Shown: one piece after another, positions 22,429 to 32,539 of the stretch
How the letters are laid out: each line of letters starts with the position of its first letter
How positions within the stretch are numbered: position 1 is the first letter of the stretch
Assembly: GCA_016490735.1 (NCBI GenBank)
Contig: JAEMWC010000125.1
Location: forward strand, 908,501 to 972,500
Length of the DNA: 64,000 bases
Source: Pachyseris speciosa
Lineage: Eukaryota > Cnidaria > Anthozoa > Scleractinia > Pachyseridae
Reading direction: 5' to 3'
Notes under the pieces: model-generated
The model's database searches: none
What the model saw: only the letters and a program-made list of their open reading frames with translations
Told to the model about the DNA's origin: nothing
Translations under genes and position numbers: made by a program

Positions 22429-23261
22429 TGAGTCTTGGAAAAATCGCCAAAATAATACTCGCATATATACCTCTGCAATGGACTTCATCTCTTTCCGGGC
22501 TGGTATCATATGGAATTGTCTTGAGGATAATAGAGCGCTTTCAATTGAGCATCGTAAATTGCTTTGTTTTTGCATTTTTATTCCTACTGTAATATGCCAG
22601 CAAAAACCAAAACCAATCGCGACTTGCACGCGCGCATTTTCCCGCGCTTTGCGTAACCTGCATATATTGTTTTCGTATTCTGATTGGCTCATTGCGCTGT
22701 TTGTGTCTATTGTGAATGGCTGGAGAAATTACTTCTAATAGAACCTAATATATGAGCACTTACAAATAATCGTTAGCTACCGGACGTTTTCATATATTAA
22801 TTATCTTTATTAATAATAAAGTACTATACACGAGTACATTTTATCAATTGGATTATATGACTTTTCCTTTAGCTCAATCTAACTAGCACCTTGTATGTTA
22901 CGGTATCACTAAACCGTTACCATCATCATTTTACTTTCCTTCAAAGTCAAAATACAATACTGATCTCAATTAAAATAAATCCGAGTATGAAATATACGAA
23001 GTGTCGCACGGTATATGTGAGCTGCGGATGAAAGATTTAAAAGATGAGAGACCATTGTAACCTACTTACAATAACCAGCTGTACCAAGAAACGCCTAAAA
23101 CAACCAGCTTTCTTCTCGAAGCTAGTTTAAAGATTGCCTGTTTCACTGCTATGTTAGTTCTTTTATGTGCAAAATCGATTATATTTAAACCTATTTTCAA
23201 CCAGAATATAAATGCATTTACCCTCGATTGCACTCTTCGCCGAATACTTGATTTTGTATAA
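22429..23261. other. Intergenic sequence, nothing recognised
   Basis: This is AT-rich, unit A-specific sequence with only short frames that show no protein character. Confidence 0.4.
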
Positions 23262-23406
23262 AGTCGAATCCCCCTTTGCGACCACATTCCGTAAGCGACC
23301 ACTTTTCCAAAATGGCGAAAGTATTCTTGTCTGACTTTTCGTATTTCCAAGCGACCACCTAGAGCCTGGGGCTTTAGTGTGGTCGCTTACGGGAGGTGCG
23401 ACTGTA
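23262..23406. repeat. Inverted-repeat element with GTAAGCGACCAC ends
   Basis: GTAAGCGACCAC occurs near the left and its complement GTGGTCGCTTAC near the right, with further matching GCGACCAC copies inside. It looks like a small TIR element. No TSD is established. Confidence 0.45.
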
Positions 23407-23797
23407 CGCGGAGTTTTTCGGATACCAAAAATTAAATTTGGCAGAGTCAAATTGCGTCACGATATCAGTGTATTTAAGATACTGTCTTTACTTCAACATT
23501 AACTGGAGTCTCTGTTTCCCAGCTGAGGGTAACACTCATACAAGCTGGCTGGCCCTTCGACGAGTTTCTAGATTTCACTGCGGTCTGTTTGACCAAGACA
23601 ACATTGTTTTTGCACCCGCGGTTAAACAGACTTTGATCCATCAATGCTTGTAATCAGCGCATAGAAAGGATCAAGGGAAGAAAAGAGGAAGGACGGGTGG
23701 AAGAGATGGAGTAATGAAAGGAGAACATAAAGATGCCACGTCGCGAGGGAGGAACAACGATGTAACGGAAGGATCGGTGTGAAGGGAGGCAATGCTC

Positions 23798-25078
23798 TCA
23801 CCAATTATAAGGCGCCATTTCTTCTCCTTCAAGAGAGAAAGGCACCTTTTCAGTCCACAACTTTTTCTTGGCATCGAGTAAGACGTGCTCAGAACCACCA
23901 ATGGAGATGTACCCCACCATATACATCAGTCCCCAGCAGGCCTCTTCAAACTCGGTCGTCAGGGACGTCCCAATGTGATATCGCCAGTGCTCTGTTCTCT
24001 TATCATTATTCTCGGTAATGTTAAATGCAGAAGTACCACTCCGCTTTACATCACTGCCTTTTTTCGTCTTAAGAATCCACTCTTTGATAGAATCGTCTAT
24101 GGCAAGACCAGTGAAGTTGTATAAGCGGTGCACTGCCTTTAACAAATCTCCTGGAATGTCTTCATAACGAACCAGGATGTAGCGACTTTTGAACCAGTTA
24201 GACCATTCCTTGTTGATATAATTCAGATTTTCTTCAACTAGAGAGCATATGGTTCTTGCGTTGTTGATCATGATTTCTTTTCCTTCACGAGATGTATTTG
24301 TTAGGGTGATCAGCTTCTTTAGTCCGCTGCCAAGAAAGAAGCGTTGCTTAATGTGAGACGATAGCACTGCCCGAGGATCCCTAACGAGATGAATTATCAA
24401 ACACTCAAATTCAGCCGGTTCAGAGTCACATACTCTCTGCAGTTCGCGTATTCCAATTTCTCTTGGAAGTCTTGTTTGCATCATTTTCAGAACTGTGATT
24501 TTTTTTGACTGGCAAACCTTTGTAACAGATTCCTCGGAGAATATTTCTATTGTTTTTCTCCAAGAGAGATACTCTTTGGAGTTTCTTATGAAAGGTGGGA
24601 AGAGGTACGAGAGTGTGTTCTGTCCTGTAAAGTTGCACTTGAATATGCCACGCAGAAAGTTGGAAAAGTCAATCTTATATGCTTCGTTATCCTTTTCATC
24701 TAAGGCAGCCCACTCTCCTAAATAGGAACCCATGTAAACATTTCTCCTCAACTTGTGCAGGGGCTCATACAGATAAAACACATCTGGATGAAAGTTGAAT
24801 ACGTTCCCAGTGAATGTCGAGCCAGATCTCATGTGGGTCAAAATGATGACGTTTAATCTTGGTTTGCGGTTGCTGATATCACTGGCACTTGTCTTGGTCG
24901 GCGAGGTCTTGACCACTAACTTTTCCACGTCACTAACCTCCTCCGTGTTGCGCAACCTAGTTCTTTTCTCCTGGTCCATATGTTTTCGTGTTCTGTTATC
25001 CAGTGTGATTATAATTATGACTTCTACTACGACGAGCATTAAGACCCAAACCACGAGTACTCCACAGTAACGAGTCAT
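23798..25078 (-). CDS. Carbohydrate sulfotransferase, type II Golgi membrane protein (copy A)
   Basis: The intact frame of 426 codons starts at ATG 25078. Residues 6-25 form one hydrophobic membrane anchor after a very short cytosolic tail. A charged stem of about 45 residues follows, then the Sulfotransfer_1 fold. The 5'-phosphosulfate loop THMRSGSTFTGNVF is at residues 81-94 and the 3'-phosphate-binding segment LVRDPRAVLSS at 231-241, spaced as in the CHST1/3-like family. NFT and NTS sequons fit a lumenal protein. Family knowledge: these enzymes move sulfate from PAPS to sugar hydroxyls on glycans in the Golgi. The acceptor sugar cannot be told from sequence. TTCTTATTTACAG at 25098-25084, five bases before the ATG, is a strong splice acceptor, so a 5' UTR intron is likely and the coding part is a single exon, as in many CHST genes. 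An intact duplicate is at 51471-52751 and a broken one at 59105-59690. Confidence 0.93.
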   Translation of the reverse strand: MTRYCGVLVVWVLMLVVVEVIIIITLDNRTRKHMDQEKRTRLRNTEEVSDVEKLVVKTSPTKTSASDISNRKPRLNVIILTHMRSGSTFTGNVFNFHPDVFYLYEPLHKLRRNVYMGSYLGEWAALDEKDNEAYKIDFSNFLRGIFKCNFTGQNTLSYLFPPFIRNSKEYLSWRKTIEIFSEESVTKVCQSKKITVLKMMQTRLPREIGIRELQRVCDSEPAEFECLIIHLVRDPRAVLSSHIKQRFFLGSGLKKLITLTNTSREGKEIMINNARTICSLVEENLNYINKEWSNWFKSRYILVRYEDIPGDLLKAVHRLYNFTGLAIDDSIKEWILKTKKGSDVKRSGTSAFNITENNDKRTEHWRYHIGTSLTTEFEEACWGLMYMVGYISIGGSEHVLLDAKKKLWTEKVPFSLEGEEMAPYNW

Positions 25079-25570
25079 CGTATCTGTAAATAAGAAACTC
25101 CAATACTATGAATCTTTGAAGGTGAGAACTCGTCGTGAAATTCAAATTGCCGCAATTACCTTTTATCTCACTAGCAAGCTTCCTACTAGCATTACATATT
25201 TATTCGTGGTCAAAAACCCATTTTCTACCGAAATTAAATGGGTCGAGGTTAGCGGGCCTCTAAAAGAAGGCACCTTTACCACAGAGAATAAGGGCCCACA
25301 AAAACGTTTCTGCCGCAGGCTGTGATTCCCCTTGATATCAGAGGGTTTTTTTTTTCTCGCGAGCAATGGATAGGGAACATATGGGGAAGCCAATCGTCTG
25401 TTTTTACTGGTCATAACAAGGACTTTAAGGGATTTCATCCAGACACAAAAAGTGCCGAAAAGTCTACTAGCACCAAGGTAGCTGCAGGGTTTCTAACGTT
25501 GAGCCGATATAGGCAAAAATGACGCGCACAAGAGTGTTTGGGATGAACGCTCGCGTAGTATACGTAGCAA
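25079..25570. promoter_or_regulatory. Upstream region of sulfotransferase copy A (5' UTR intron side)
   Basis: It contains the splice acceptor just above the ATG and the start of block D (from about 25229, GAAATTAAATGGGTCGAGG). No defined promoter element is visible. The first, non-coding exon is not identified. Confidence 0.35.
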
Positions 25571-26160
25571 TTTGAAGTTGTATTCAATGACCAGCCGGGT
25601 GTCTAGTTTTCTGATCGCGGGATGGAGCTAGAGAACCTGTGCGAGCGTGTAAGGGCGATTTTATCACGAACTTGCGAATGCTTCTCATTGACGATTATTT
25701 TGTATCGGATCATTTGATAACTGCTCTACTAGAATTTCTTTCTTAAAATGATGTTTTTAAATGTAGGCAGGTAATGACGGCTAAAGCTCCTTAGCTAGAA
25801 CAGACTGCAGGGACCTCTGCCTGTTAGTGTTTTGTTTGGAGACTATCGGTCCGATAGTTATCCCTTTATTCTTAAAACCAACATATCAGTTGTCCATCTT
25901 TGCTTTGTGTCATTATGGACCTGGATAGTCTCCAAACAGAAACACTAAATGACAGAGGCCCCTCCTCTATCTCCACTGAGCCTGCTATAGCCCAAGCCGT
26001 CATTACGTCCTGCATTGAAAAACGGCATTTTTAAACCTAGTAGAGCAGTTTTCAAATGAACCGATAAAAATAGTCGTGTGAGAAATACCGAGTTAGCTAG
26101 ATCCGTCACGTGACCAGAACACTAGACACCCGGTTGGATATTGAATGCAACTTCTCAAAG
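25571..26160. mobile_element. Foldback DNA element in block D
   Basis: The 590-bp element has long imperfect inverted arms. TTTGAAGTTGTATTCAATGA with CCGGGTGTCTAG at the left matches the complement of the right end (GAAGTTGCATTCAATATCCA, ACCGGGTGTCTAG). Inside are paired CTGCTCTACTAG, GTAATGACGG and GGAGACTATC segments. There is no coding potential. The same element sits at 46979-47568 and 53242-53830, and a half-length relative at about 34370-34600. Confidence 0.7.
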
Positions 26161-26483
26161 TCATTAATAATTCATAAGGTGACCATGCAGCCAATAAATG
26201 ACACCCATTCAGACCGTGTAATTCGCCATTCGTTAAAATAGTTTAAGCCTACTGGCTCTTGTGCTTCGTTGAAGGGCGATAGCTTTCTTGACCAAATTCT
26301 CTTCTTCGTAGACCGTATTCAGTTCGACTCCCCAAAATTTGCGTTCTTTCTTCTTCCCTCGTGGTCGGACGCTAATGAATCAATCATGCATGCAAACACG
26401 TTCTTATGGAAAAGCACAAAAATCTAACACTGAATAATTCTGTGTTGTTTCATTTGAGAAGCCATATCAAAAAGTCGTCCTTC

Positions 26484-26590
26484 GTGTTTCATTAGGGGTT
26501 CCAAACACTTCGAAACAATAAACGCACTCCGCCTTCGGCGTCGTGCTTTCATCTGTTTCTCGGTGTTTGGAACCCCTGATGAAACACTCG
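26484..26590. repeat. Hairpin repeat GTGTTTCATNAGGGGTTCCA
   Basis: Inverted arms of about 27 bases (GTGTTTCATTAGGGGTTCCA and the complement of CCCTGATGAAACAC) enclose CTCCGCCTTCGGCGTCGTGC. Copies lie at about 47895-48000 and 54262-54362, with a lone inner copy at 48914-48982. Confidence 0.6.
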
Positions 26591-26835
26591 CACTCGTTTT
26601 CGATATATTACTTCAAAATAATTGTCAAGTATGCTACGCGTGCGTTCATCCCAAACACTCTTGTGCGCGTCATTTCCCTAATATTGGCAAGAATACCTGC
26701 AGCTACCTTGGTCCTACTACTACAAGTCTCAGTTTCGGAATTTTTTGTATCTGGATGAAATCCGTTACACTCCTTGTTATGACCAGTGTCGGTGAGAACA
26801 GATGCCCTAAGTTGCTCAAATGTTATGAGGAACTC

Positions 26836-27181
26836 ACATCGGGCAGAATGGCGCGACATATCCGGGACTTTTCCGCGCCTTCTGGCGCTCAATTCGAAAG
26901 CTAATTAAGAAGACGTACGCAAACAATAGAGAAAATCGGCCAAAAACTGGCGAGGACCGCTTGGAAAATCGTCCTTCAAGGGATAATTATTCAGTTTATA
27001 ATTTAGGTTTCATATGGCTTTTGTAGTTGAGAAGTCAAAAAAGAAAATGCGACTATTTTTTTGTTGGTGGCTCATTGAGAAGCAATATTTTTTCTGGCTA
27101 CAAAAGTAGCTTTACCGAACTCCTCGGCTAACTTTAAATCGTGGTTTAATCGGCTTTCAAACAGCTTAAAGTCAACTTCGC
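26836..27181. other. Start of the unit A-only insertion
   Basis: No coding sequence is recognised. It lies between the block D break and the palindromic MITE. Confidence 0.35.
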
Positions 27182-27302
27182 CTGCGTAGCTGGCGGTTTT
27201 GCTGGGGAGCGCGACCGAGCGAGCGGCGAAACTCCATTCTCCTAGCGGATTCGCCGTTCGCTCGCGGCGGCGCTCTCCCCAACAAAACCGCCAGCTACGC
27301 AG
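27182..27302. mobile_element. GC-rich palindromic MITE
   Basis: CTGCGTAGCTGGCGGTTTTG at the left is perfectly inverted at the right. The interior (GGGGAGCGCGACCGAGCGAG / complement) is largely self-complementary. It is a 121-bp hairpin element with no coding content. Confidence 0.75.
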
Positions 27303-27883
27303 CCACAAACAACTCTGCCTTGGCATGCGTTTTTCAAAAATCCGAAAACATTTCGCAAGCCCGAAAAGCTGTAGTGGCAGGATATTCTGCAGTTACTCAT
27401 CAGGCTTTTAGACTAAAATTAGCAACCTTATTCTGTGTAAACTTCGGATAACGTTTTGACTATTGGTAGTCCTCAGTTTGAGACAAATGAAAAGATTTCG
27501 CTGCGTGCGAACTTGTGCGTGCGAAATTTTCACTGTCGCGTAATTTTCACGTGTGCAAGGACTTGAATTTGAATTGGCTTTACCTGCGTAAATAAAATAG
27601 CGGCGATGTGTGAAAAGCCGCGCGTAAACATAAAAGTTGAATCTGCTCAACTTTTTAGTTCGATTCGCGGCCCGCCTTTAACTAGTTCGCCTTTGTTATA
27701 TACATCGCGTCTTGGGATCTCAGTTCACGCATCCAAGCGTTTGATTGAAAGCAGCAGAAATCTTGAAGCAACTCGAGTATTGAATCATATGTGAACTGCG
27801 GAATTGAAATCGAATGAAGAATGATCCTCGCAGTTGTGAAAGCAAATTATGCAATTGCGAAAAGGAGCCTGAAAAAAATTCAA
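27303..27883. other. Spacer before the tRNA-like array
   Basis: Nothing recognisable apart from the start of the roughly 250-bp repeat unit near 27785 (CATATGTGAACTGCGGAATT). Confidence 0.35.
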
Positions 27884-27956
27884 GACTTCAACGGGGTTTG
27901 AACCCGTGACCTCGCGATTACCGGTGCGATTCCCTAACCAACCGAGCTATGAAGCC
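27884..27956 (-). repeat. tRNA-like unit of a 250-bp tandem repeat
   Basis: Read on the minus strand this starts GGCTTCATAGCTCGGTTGGT (A-box-like), has GGTTCAAACCCCG (B box and T arm) and ends TTGAAGTC, 73 bases long. Acceptor and T stems pair, but the anticodon arm does not. It repeats at about 250-base spacing, so it is a tRNA-derived repeat rather than a tRNA gene. Confidence 0.6.
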
Positions 27957-28133
27957 ACTGACGTTGGGAGCAGGTCAATTGTGGGTTCATATGATCCCGT
28001 CAAAGAAAGGAGTGTGAATGATATATGAAATGAATCATATATGAACTGCGGAAATGAAATCAAATGAAGAATGATCCTCGCAGTTGTGAACGCAATTGAT
28101 GCAATTGCGAAAACAAGCCTGAAAAAAATTCAG

Positions 28134-28182
28134 GACTTCAACGGGGTTTGAACCCGTGACCTCGCGATTACCGGTGCGATTC
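28134..28182 (-). repeat. tRNA-like unit, 3' part, split by the palindromic element
   Basis: This is the 3' two-thirds of a minus-strand tRNA-like unit. Its 5' part continues at 31926-31956. The break is exactly the 6-bp target duplication CGATTC of the element between. Confidence 0.7.
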
Positions 28183-28329
28183 TATCGGGCGCCATATGGG
28201 ACAATATTGTTAGGCAATTTATATGGTTGTTGATAAATATATTTGCACCATTGTGTAATATATTTATATCTAATAAAATTTATAAGTACCAGTGCGAAAT
28301 ATATTTATGCCTAATCGAATATATACGGC

Positions 28330-28560
28330 TATTACCATATATTAACGGCAATAAAAATATATACTTCTATTTCCATAAATTTACGGCAATGAAAATATAT
28401 ACGGTTATTACCATATATTTACGGCAATAAAAATATATACGCCTATTACCAGATATTTACGGCAATAAAAATATGTACGGCTATTGCCATATATATACTT
28501 CTATTTCCATAAATTTACGGCAATGAAAATATATACGGCTATTACCACAAATATATACGG
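28330..28560. repeat. Internal TATTACCATATATTTACGGC-type repeat in the left arm
   Basis: ATATACGGCTATTACCATAT and TTTACGGCAATAAAAATATA alternate four to five times. The complement occupies about 31548-31790 in the right arm. It is probably the untranslated leader or subterminal region of the element. Confidence 0.6.
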
Positions 28561-28616
28561 CTATTGCGCCCGTTGTATTACATGTCAGTGGAGTGCTCAA
28601 GTGACACACAAACAAA

Positions 28617-29863
28617 ATGGCGTCGGAGGAGAATGACCTGGAGACCTTTTTTCTCAACTCCATTCCTTCGCTTTTAGGTCAAGCTCAGCGAAATCTGCAC
28701 AGTGATAATCTTAATGTCCTAGAGTATTTTGAACGCCGGTTAGATGATTACGCTTACGTCATTAGATCCGTGATTCTACAATGCGAACAACAGAGCGCTG
28801 GTGAAAATTTGATTCAGCTGTCGGAGTTGTTGCATGAAGAAGTCAACGGTTTAAATGGTCAGTTTCGAGGTTTGTGTAACACACAAAGAAACTTTGGTTC
28901 GGAAATGGGATTCTCGTGTCCACTGGAATAGTCTGCAGGGCCAGGCAAGCCCAGATTTTACATCCCGGAAGAAGTAATCACAGGGTTACATGATATTCAT
29001 GGCGTTTGGAAAGAAGTGGCCAATGATGCACGCGTATCTTACAAAACAATTCTACGAAGGCGACATCAGTATTCCCTGGCAGTAAACAAGACAACTGGTC
29101 CGAGAGTCACCAATTCTGATATTTCAGATGCAAGACCTTGTGAAGTTGTCGATGAAGTATTTTAAGTAATGCCAGGCGAAAACATACGTAATTGGTTCAT
29201 TACGAAGTAGGGGAATGCGTGTTCAGAGGTGAGGGTCCCCCAGGGGGGTTTGTGTTCCCGTTTACCCTTCAAAATTTTAACTCTGTTCCCTTGTTCCCGT
29301 CCAAAATTACACCTTGTTCCCTTGTTACCCTTTCAAGATTAAATTTTATCTCTTATTCTTTGCATATACGTCCTAATTAACCAATCTGAACAAAACAAAA
29401 TAACTGATTGAAGGTCTACAATGTTGCTGATAAATTTTGATCATTATTTCTGTGATATTTTTGACTTTGTGAAAGTATTTCGTACCAAAAATTAAAACAA
29501 ATCGTAATAGACACGAAAGATGGCAACAAAAACTTGCCAAAGAAATCAGAAAACAGCAGAAAATCTTCTATCACCCCCACGTTTATGTAAAAAACGTAGA
29601 GCCTTGTAATTTTTTGTTTGTTGCCCTGTTCCCTAACCTATTTGATGTTCCCTTGTTCCCTACGATTTTTTTGCTTTGTTCCCGTGTTCCCATTGCCAAA
29701 TTTCCCGTGTTCACTTGTTCCCCAAAAACCCCTGGGGGACCCTCAGAGGTGGCGCGTAAGCGAAGCAATTTTTATTGTGGATCTAGTCAGCAGTGCTCTT
29801 AGGCGATGCCAGGCAGTCGTAAGGCGAACATACAATGTTCCCTGTCCAAATGCACTGTGGTAA
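28617..29863 (+). pseudogene. Integrase-like transposase, N-terminal part (left arm)
   Basis: The ATG at 28617 opens MASEENDLETFFLNSIPSLL, then LNVLEYFERRLDDYAYVIRS and LIQLSELLHEEVNGLNGQFR. A TAG at 28929-28931 interrupts the frame. The same frame continues with GRPR-like text, IPEEVITGLHDIHGVWKEVA and VSYKTILRRRHQYSLAV, a helix-turn-helix-like region. A 512-bp MITE at 29232-29743 splits the gene. Beyond it the frame resumes with a WRVSEAI-type segment and ALRRCQAVVRRTYNVPCPNA, ending where the DDE core would be expected to begin. The family is, from memory, the integrase-core proteins common in cnidarian and vertebrate genomes. Catalytic residues are absent here. Confidence 0.7.
29232..29743. 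mobile_element. hAT-like MITE, 8-bp TSD, inside the integrase gene
   Basis: CAGAGGTG is duplicated at 29224-29231 and 29744-29751. The element begins AGGGTCCCCCAGGGG and ends with its complement. Removing the element together with one TSD copy restores an open frame across the junction (a VQRWRV-type reading). The interior is rich in TTCCCTTGTTCCC repeats and non-coding. An 8-bp TSD is typical of hAT. Confidence 0.85.
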
Positions 29864-29875
29864 GATCAAAATCCT

Positions 29876-30058
29876 ACAAAAGGTACATGACGATGCCGTG
29901 GATAGGTGAAAGCTTGGAAAATTAACCCGACTGCAGAAAGTAACTTAAGGCCTCACTAGAAACATTCTTTGATCATCTAGAATGAGCTTCACGTTGGGTT
30001 ATCGTCAGTATCTGGATAGAGGATAGAGTATGAGATGATTGATAAAGATACAGTGTTG
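29876..30058. other. Centre of the palindromic element
   Basis: This 183-bp unpaired stretch lies between the two arms (the inverted similarity resumes at 30059). It contains no coding sequence and no obvious motif. Confidence 0.5.
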
Positions 30059-30371
30059 AGGATTTTGATCTTACCACAGTGCATTTGGACAGGGAACATT
30101 GTATGTTCGCCTTACGACTGCCTGGCATCGCCTAAGAGCACTGCTGACTGGGTCCAATGTAAAAATCCACAGTTAAAATCGCTTCGCTTCGCTTCCCTGT
30201 GATTACTTCTTCCGGGATGTAAAATCTGGGCCTGCCTGGCCCTGCAGACTATTCCAGTGGACACGAGAATCCCATTTCCAAAGCAAAGTTTCTTTGTGTG
30301 TTACACAAACCTCGAAACTGACCATTTAAACCGTTGACTTCTTCATGCAACAACTCCGACAGCTGAATCAA

Positions 30372-30843
30372 CCGCCGACCGGTTAGCTCAGTGGTAGAGC
30401 ACCGGACTACCGTGCGGGAGGTCGCGGGTTCAAACCCCGGCCGGACCAACACTCGGGTCTTTAAATAATTGAGGAGAAAGTGCTGCCTTTGTAATGACAT
30501 CTACAAACGGTTAGACTTTCTAGTCTTCTCGGATAAGGACGTTAGACTTTCTAGTCTTCTCGGATAAGGACGATAAACCGTAGGCCCCGTCTCACAACTC
30601 TTCATAATTCTCTGATTCTGTGGGACGTAAAAGAACCACTAGGGACGTAACAAAACTCTGGCAGTGACCACCTCTAGTGTCTATCTTAACTTGATATTGA
30701 CATTACGGGGTCACTCATAACTCAACTTCATTAATTGTAAACTGCGTTATAAGCAGTCTGCAAAGTTCCCCGGCCAGTGTTGTAATGCGCATTTGAATAT
30801 TGCATAGAAAATGCGCAATATAAAGGTGATATATTATTATTAT
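30372..30843 (+). mobile_element. tRNA-derived SINE with ATT tail
   Basis: The head has TAGCTCAGTGGTAGAG (A box) and GGTTCAAACCCCGG (B box), 30376-30447. A 31-base segment starting GTTAGACTTTCTAGTCTTCT is present twice in tandem near 30512 and 30543. The tail is ATATTATTATTAT. ATCAA flanks both ends, and excising the SINE rejoins the integrase-like frame of the right arm. Confidence 0.8.
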
Positions 30844-30866
30844 CAAATTTTCACCAGCGCTCTGTT

Positions 30867-31314
30867 CAGGGGCACCCAACGACAAGTTTCGGTAGATATC
30901 TGTTCGGTGGAAGGTAATTCGCCTCGGGCTTTCGGCGTCGATTAAAGAGTGCACTCGGATTTTCGTAACTAAAACGTGGGCTAAAAGATTCGAAATTGGG
31001 AAATCATAGCCCCTGACGTTTTCGGAAAGGTCGTAATTGCTGCTTCTGGCAGTCAAAAACGTCAACTAGCATTTTCGAAAAGAAAATAGTTCCCTAGAAA
31101 GTTTATGGAAAGTTCATTTCAGCTTGCATTTTCTCAAAGGAAGATTTTGTCCCCTAACATTTTCGAGCAATTAAAATTTCAGCTAGGGAATCCGAACAGA
31201 TGAACTACTTCTAGCTTAAGAAAACATCTCTTTAAACAGACTTCAAACACCATAAGGCACTTAAAAATCCTTTTCTACAGCTTTTGGTTGATTTGGCTCG
31301 TTGGGTGCCCCTGT
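30867..31314. mobile_element. hAT-like MITE with CAGGGGCACCCAACG ends
   Basis: CAGGGGCACCCAACG at the left is exactly inverted at the right (CGTTGGGTGCCCCTG). TCTGTT is duplicated at 30861-30866 and 31315-31320. CAGGG-type ends are usual for hAT. The left arm of the palindrome lacks this element, so it inserted after the arms formed. Confidence 0.85.
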
Positions 31315-31925
31315 CTGTTGTTCGCATTGTAGAATCACGGATCTAATGACGTAAGCGTAATCATCTAACCGGCGTTCAAAATACTCTAGGACATTAAGAT
31401 TATCACTGTGCAGATTTTGCTGAGCTTGACCTAAAAGCGAAGGAATGGAGTTGAGAAAAAAGGTCTCCAGGTCATTCTCCTCCGACGCCATTTTGTTTGT
31501 GTGTCACTTGAGCACTCCACTGACATGTAATACAACGGGCGCAATAGCCGTATATATTTGTGGTAATAGCCGTATATATTTTCATTGCCGTAAATTTATG
31601 GAAATAGAAGTATATATATGGCAATAGCCGTACATATTTTTATTGCCGTAAATATCTGGTAATAGGCGTATATATTTTTATTGCCGTAAATATATGGTAA
31701 TAACCGTATATATTTTCATTGCCGTAAATTTATGGAAATAGAAGTATATATTTTTATTGCCGTTAATATATGGTAATAGCCGTATATATTCGATTAGGCA
31801 TAAATATATTTCGCACTGGTACTTATAAATTTTATTAGATATAAATATATTACACAATGGTGCAAATATATTTATCAACAACCATATAAATTGCCTAACA
31901 ATATTGTCCCATATGGCGCCCGATA

Positions 31926-31956
31926 CGATTCCCTAACCAACTGAGCTATGTAGCCA
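31926..31956 (-). repeat. tRNA-like unit, 5' part, split by the palindromic element
   Basis: CGATTCCCTAACCAACTGAG continues the unit interrupted at 28182. Confidence 0.7.
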
Positions 31957-32013
31957 CTGACGTTGGGAGCAGGTCACAACTGCGAGGATCATTCTTCATT
32001 TGATTTCGTCAGT

Positions 32014-32250
32014 GGCTTCATAGGTCAGTTGGTTAGGGAATCGCACCGGTAATCGCGAGGTCACGGGCTCAAACCCCGTTGAAGTCCTGAATTTTTTTTT
32101 CAGGCTTCCTTTCGCAATTGCATAAATTGCGTTCACAACTGCGAGGATCATTCTTCATTTGATTTCATTTCCGCAGTTCATATATGATTCATTTCATATA
32201 TCATTCACACTCATTGCTTTGACGGGATCATATGAACCCACAATTGACCT

Positions 32251-32285
<35 letters not shown>

Positions 32286-32501
32286 GAGGGAATCGCACCG
32301 GTAATCGCGAGGTCACGGGTTCAAACCCCGTTGAAGTCCTGAATTTTTTTTCAGGCTTCTTTTCGCAATTGCATAAATTGCGTTCACAACTGCGAGGATC
32401 ATTCTTTATTTGATTTCATTTCCGCAGTTCATATATGATTCATTTCATATATCATTCACACTCATTTCTTTGACGGGATCTTATGAACCCATAATTGACC
32501 T

Positions 32502-32539
<38 letters not shown>

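Larger units (their letters stand above)
25229..26835. repeat. Block D, copy 1, first part
   Basis: It is shared with 46857-48240 and 52905-54605. It contains the foldback at 25571-26160 and the hairpin at 26484-26590. At 26835 (GAGGAACTCA) the similarity stops and resumes at 33021, leaving about 6.2 kb of unit A-only insertion. Confidence 0.75.
30059..31491 (-). pseudogene. Integrase-like transposase, N-terminal part (right arm, three times interrupted)
   Basis: On the minus strand the same protein start is at 31491 (to about 31321). It is broken by the MITE 30867-31314, continues at 30860-30844, is broken by the SINE 30372-30843 and continues at 30371-30240 to the same TAG (30252-30250) that the left arm carries. 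The section coding IPEEV to the WRV region is partly deleted (about 29190 equivalent). The end coding RRTYNVPC is present at 30150-30065. Confidence 0.7.
28183..31925. mobile_element. 3.7-kb palindromic IS3EU-like DNA transposon, 6-bp TSD
   Basis: The ends are exact inverted repeats starting TATCGGGCGCCATATGGGAC. CGATTC is duplicated at 28177-28182 and 31926-31931, and joining the flanks restores the tRNA-like repeat. The arms match for about 600 bases each (28183-28793 and 31315-31925). They hold a block of ATATACGGCTATTACCATAT / TTTACGGCAATAAAAA repeats, then the start of an integrase-like gene that reads inward on both sides. Both gene copies stop before the catalytic part. A 6-bp TSD with an IS3/integrase-type protein fits IS3EU. 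That superfamily name is my inference. Confidence 0.8.

Noticed and set aside
24426..25070. Plus-strand frames opposite the sulfotransferase (24495-24725, 24795-25070)
   Set aside because: They are antisense shadows that recur in copy B only because the gene is duplicated.
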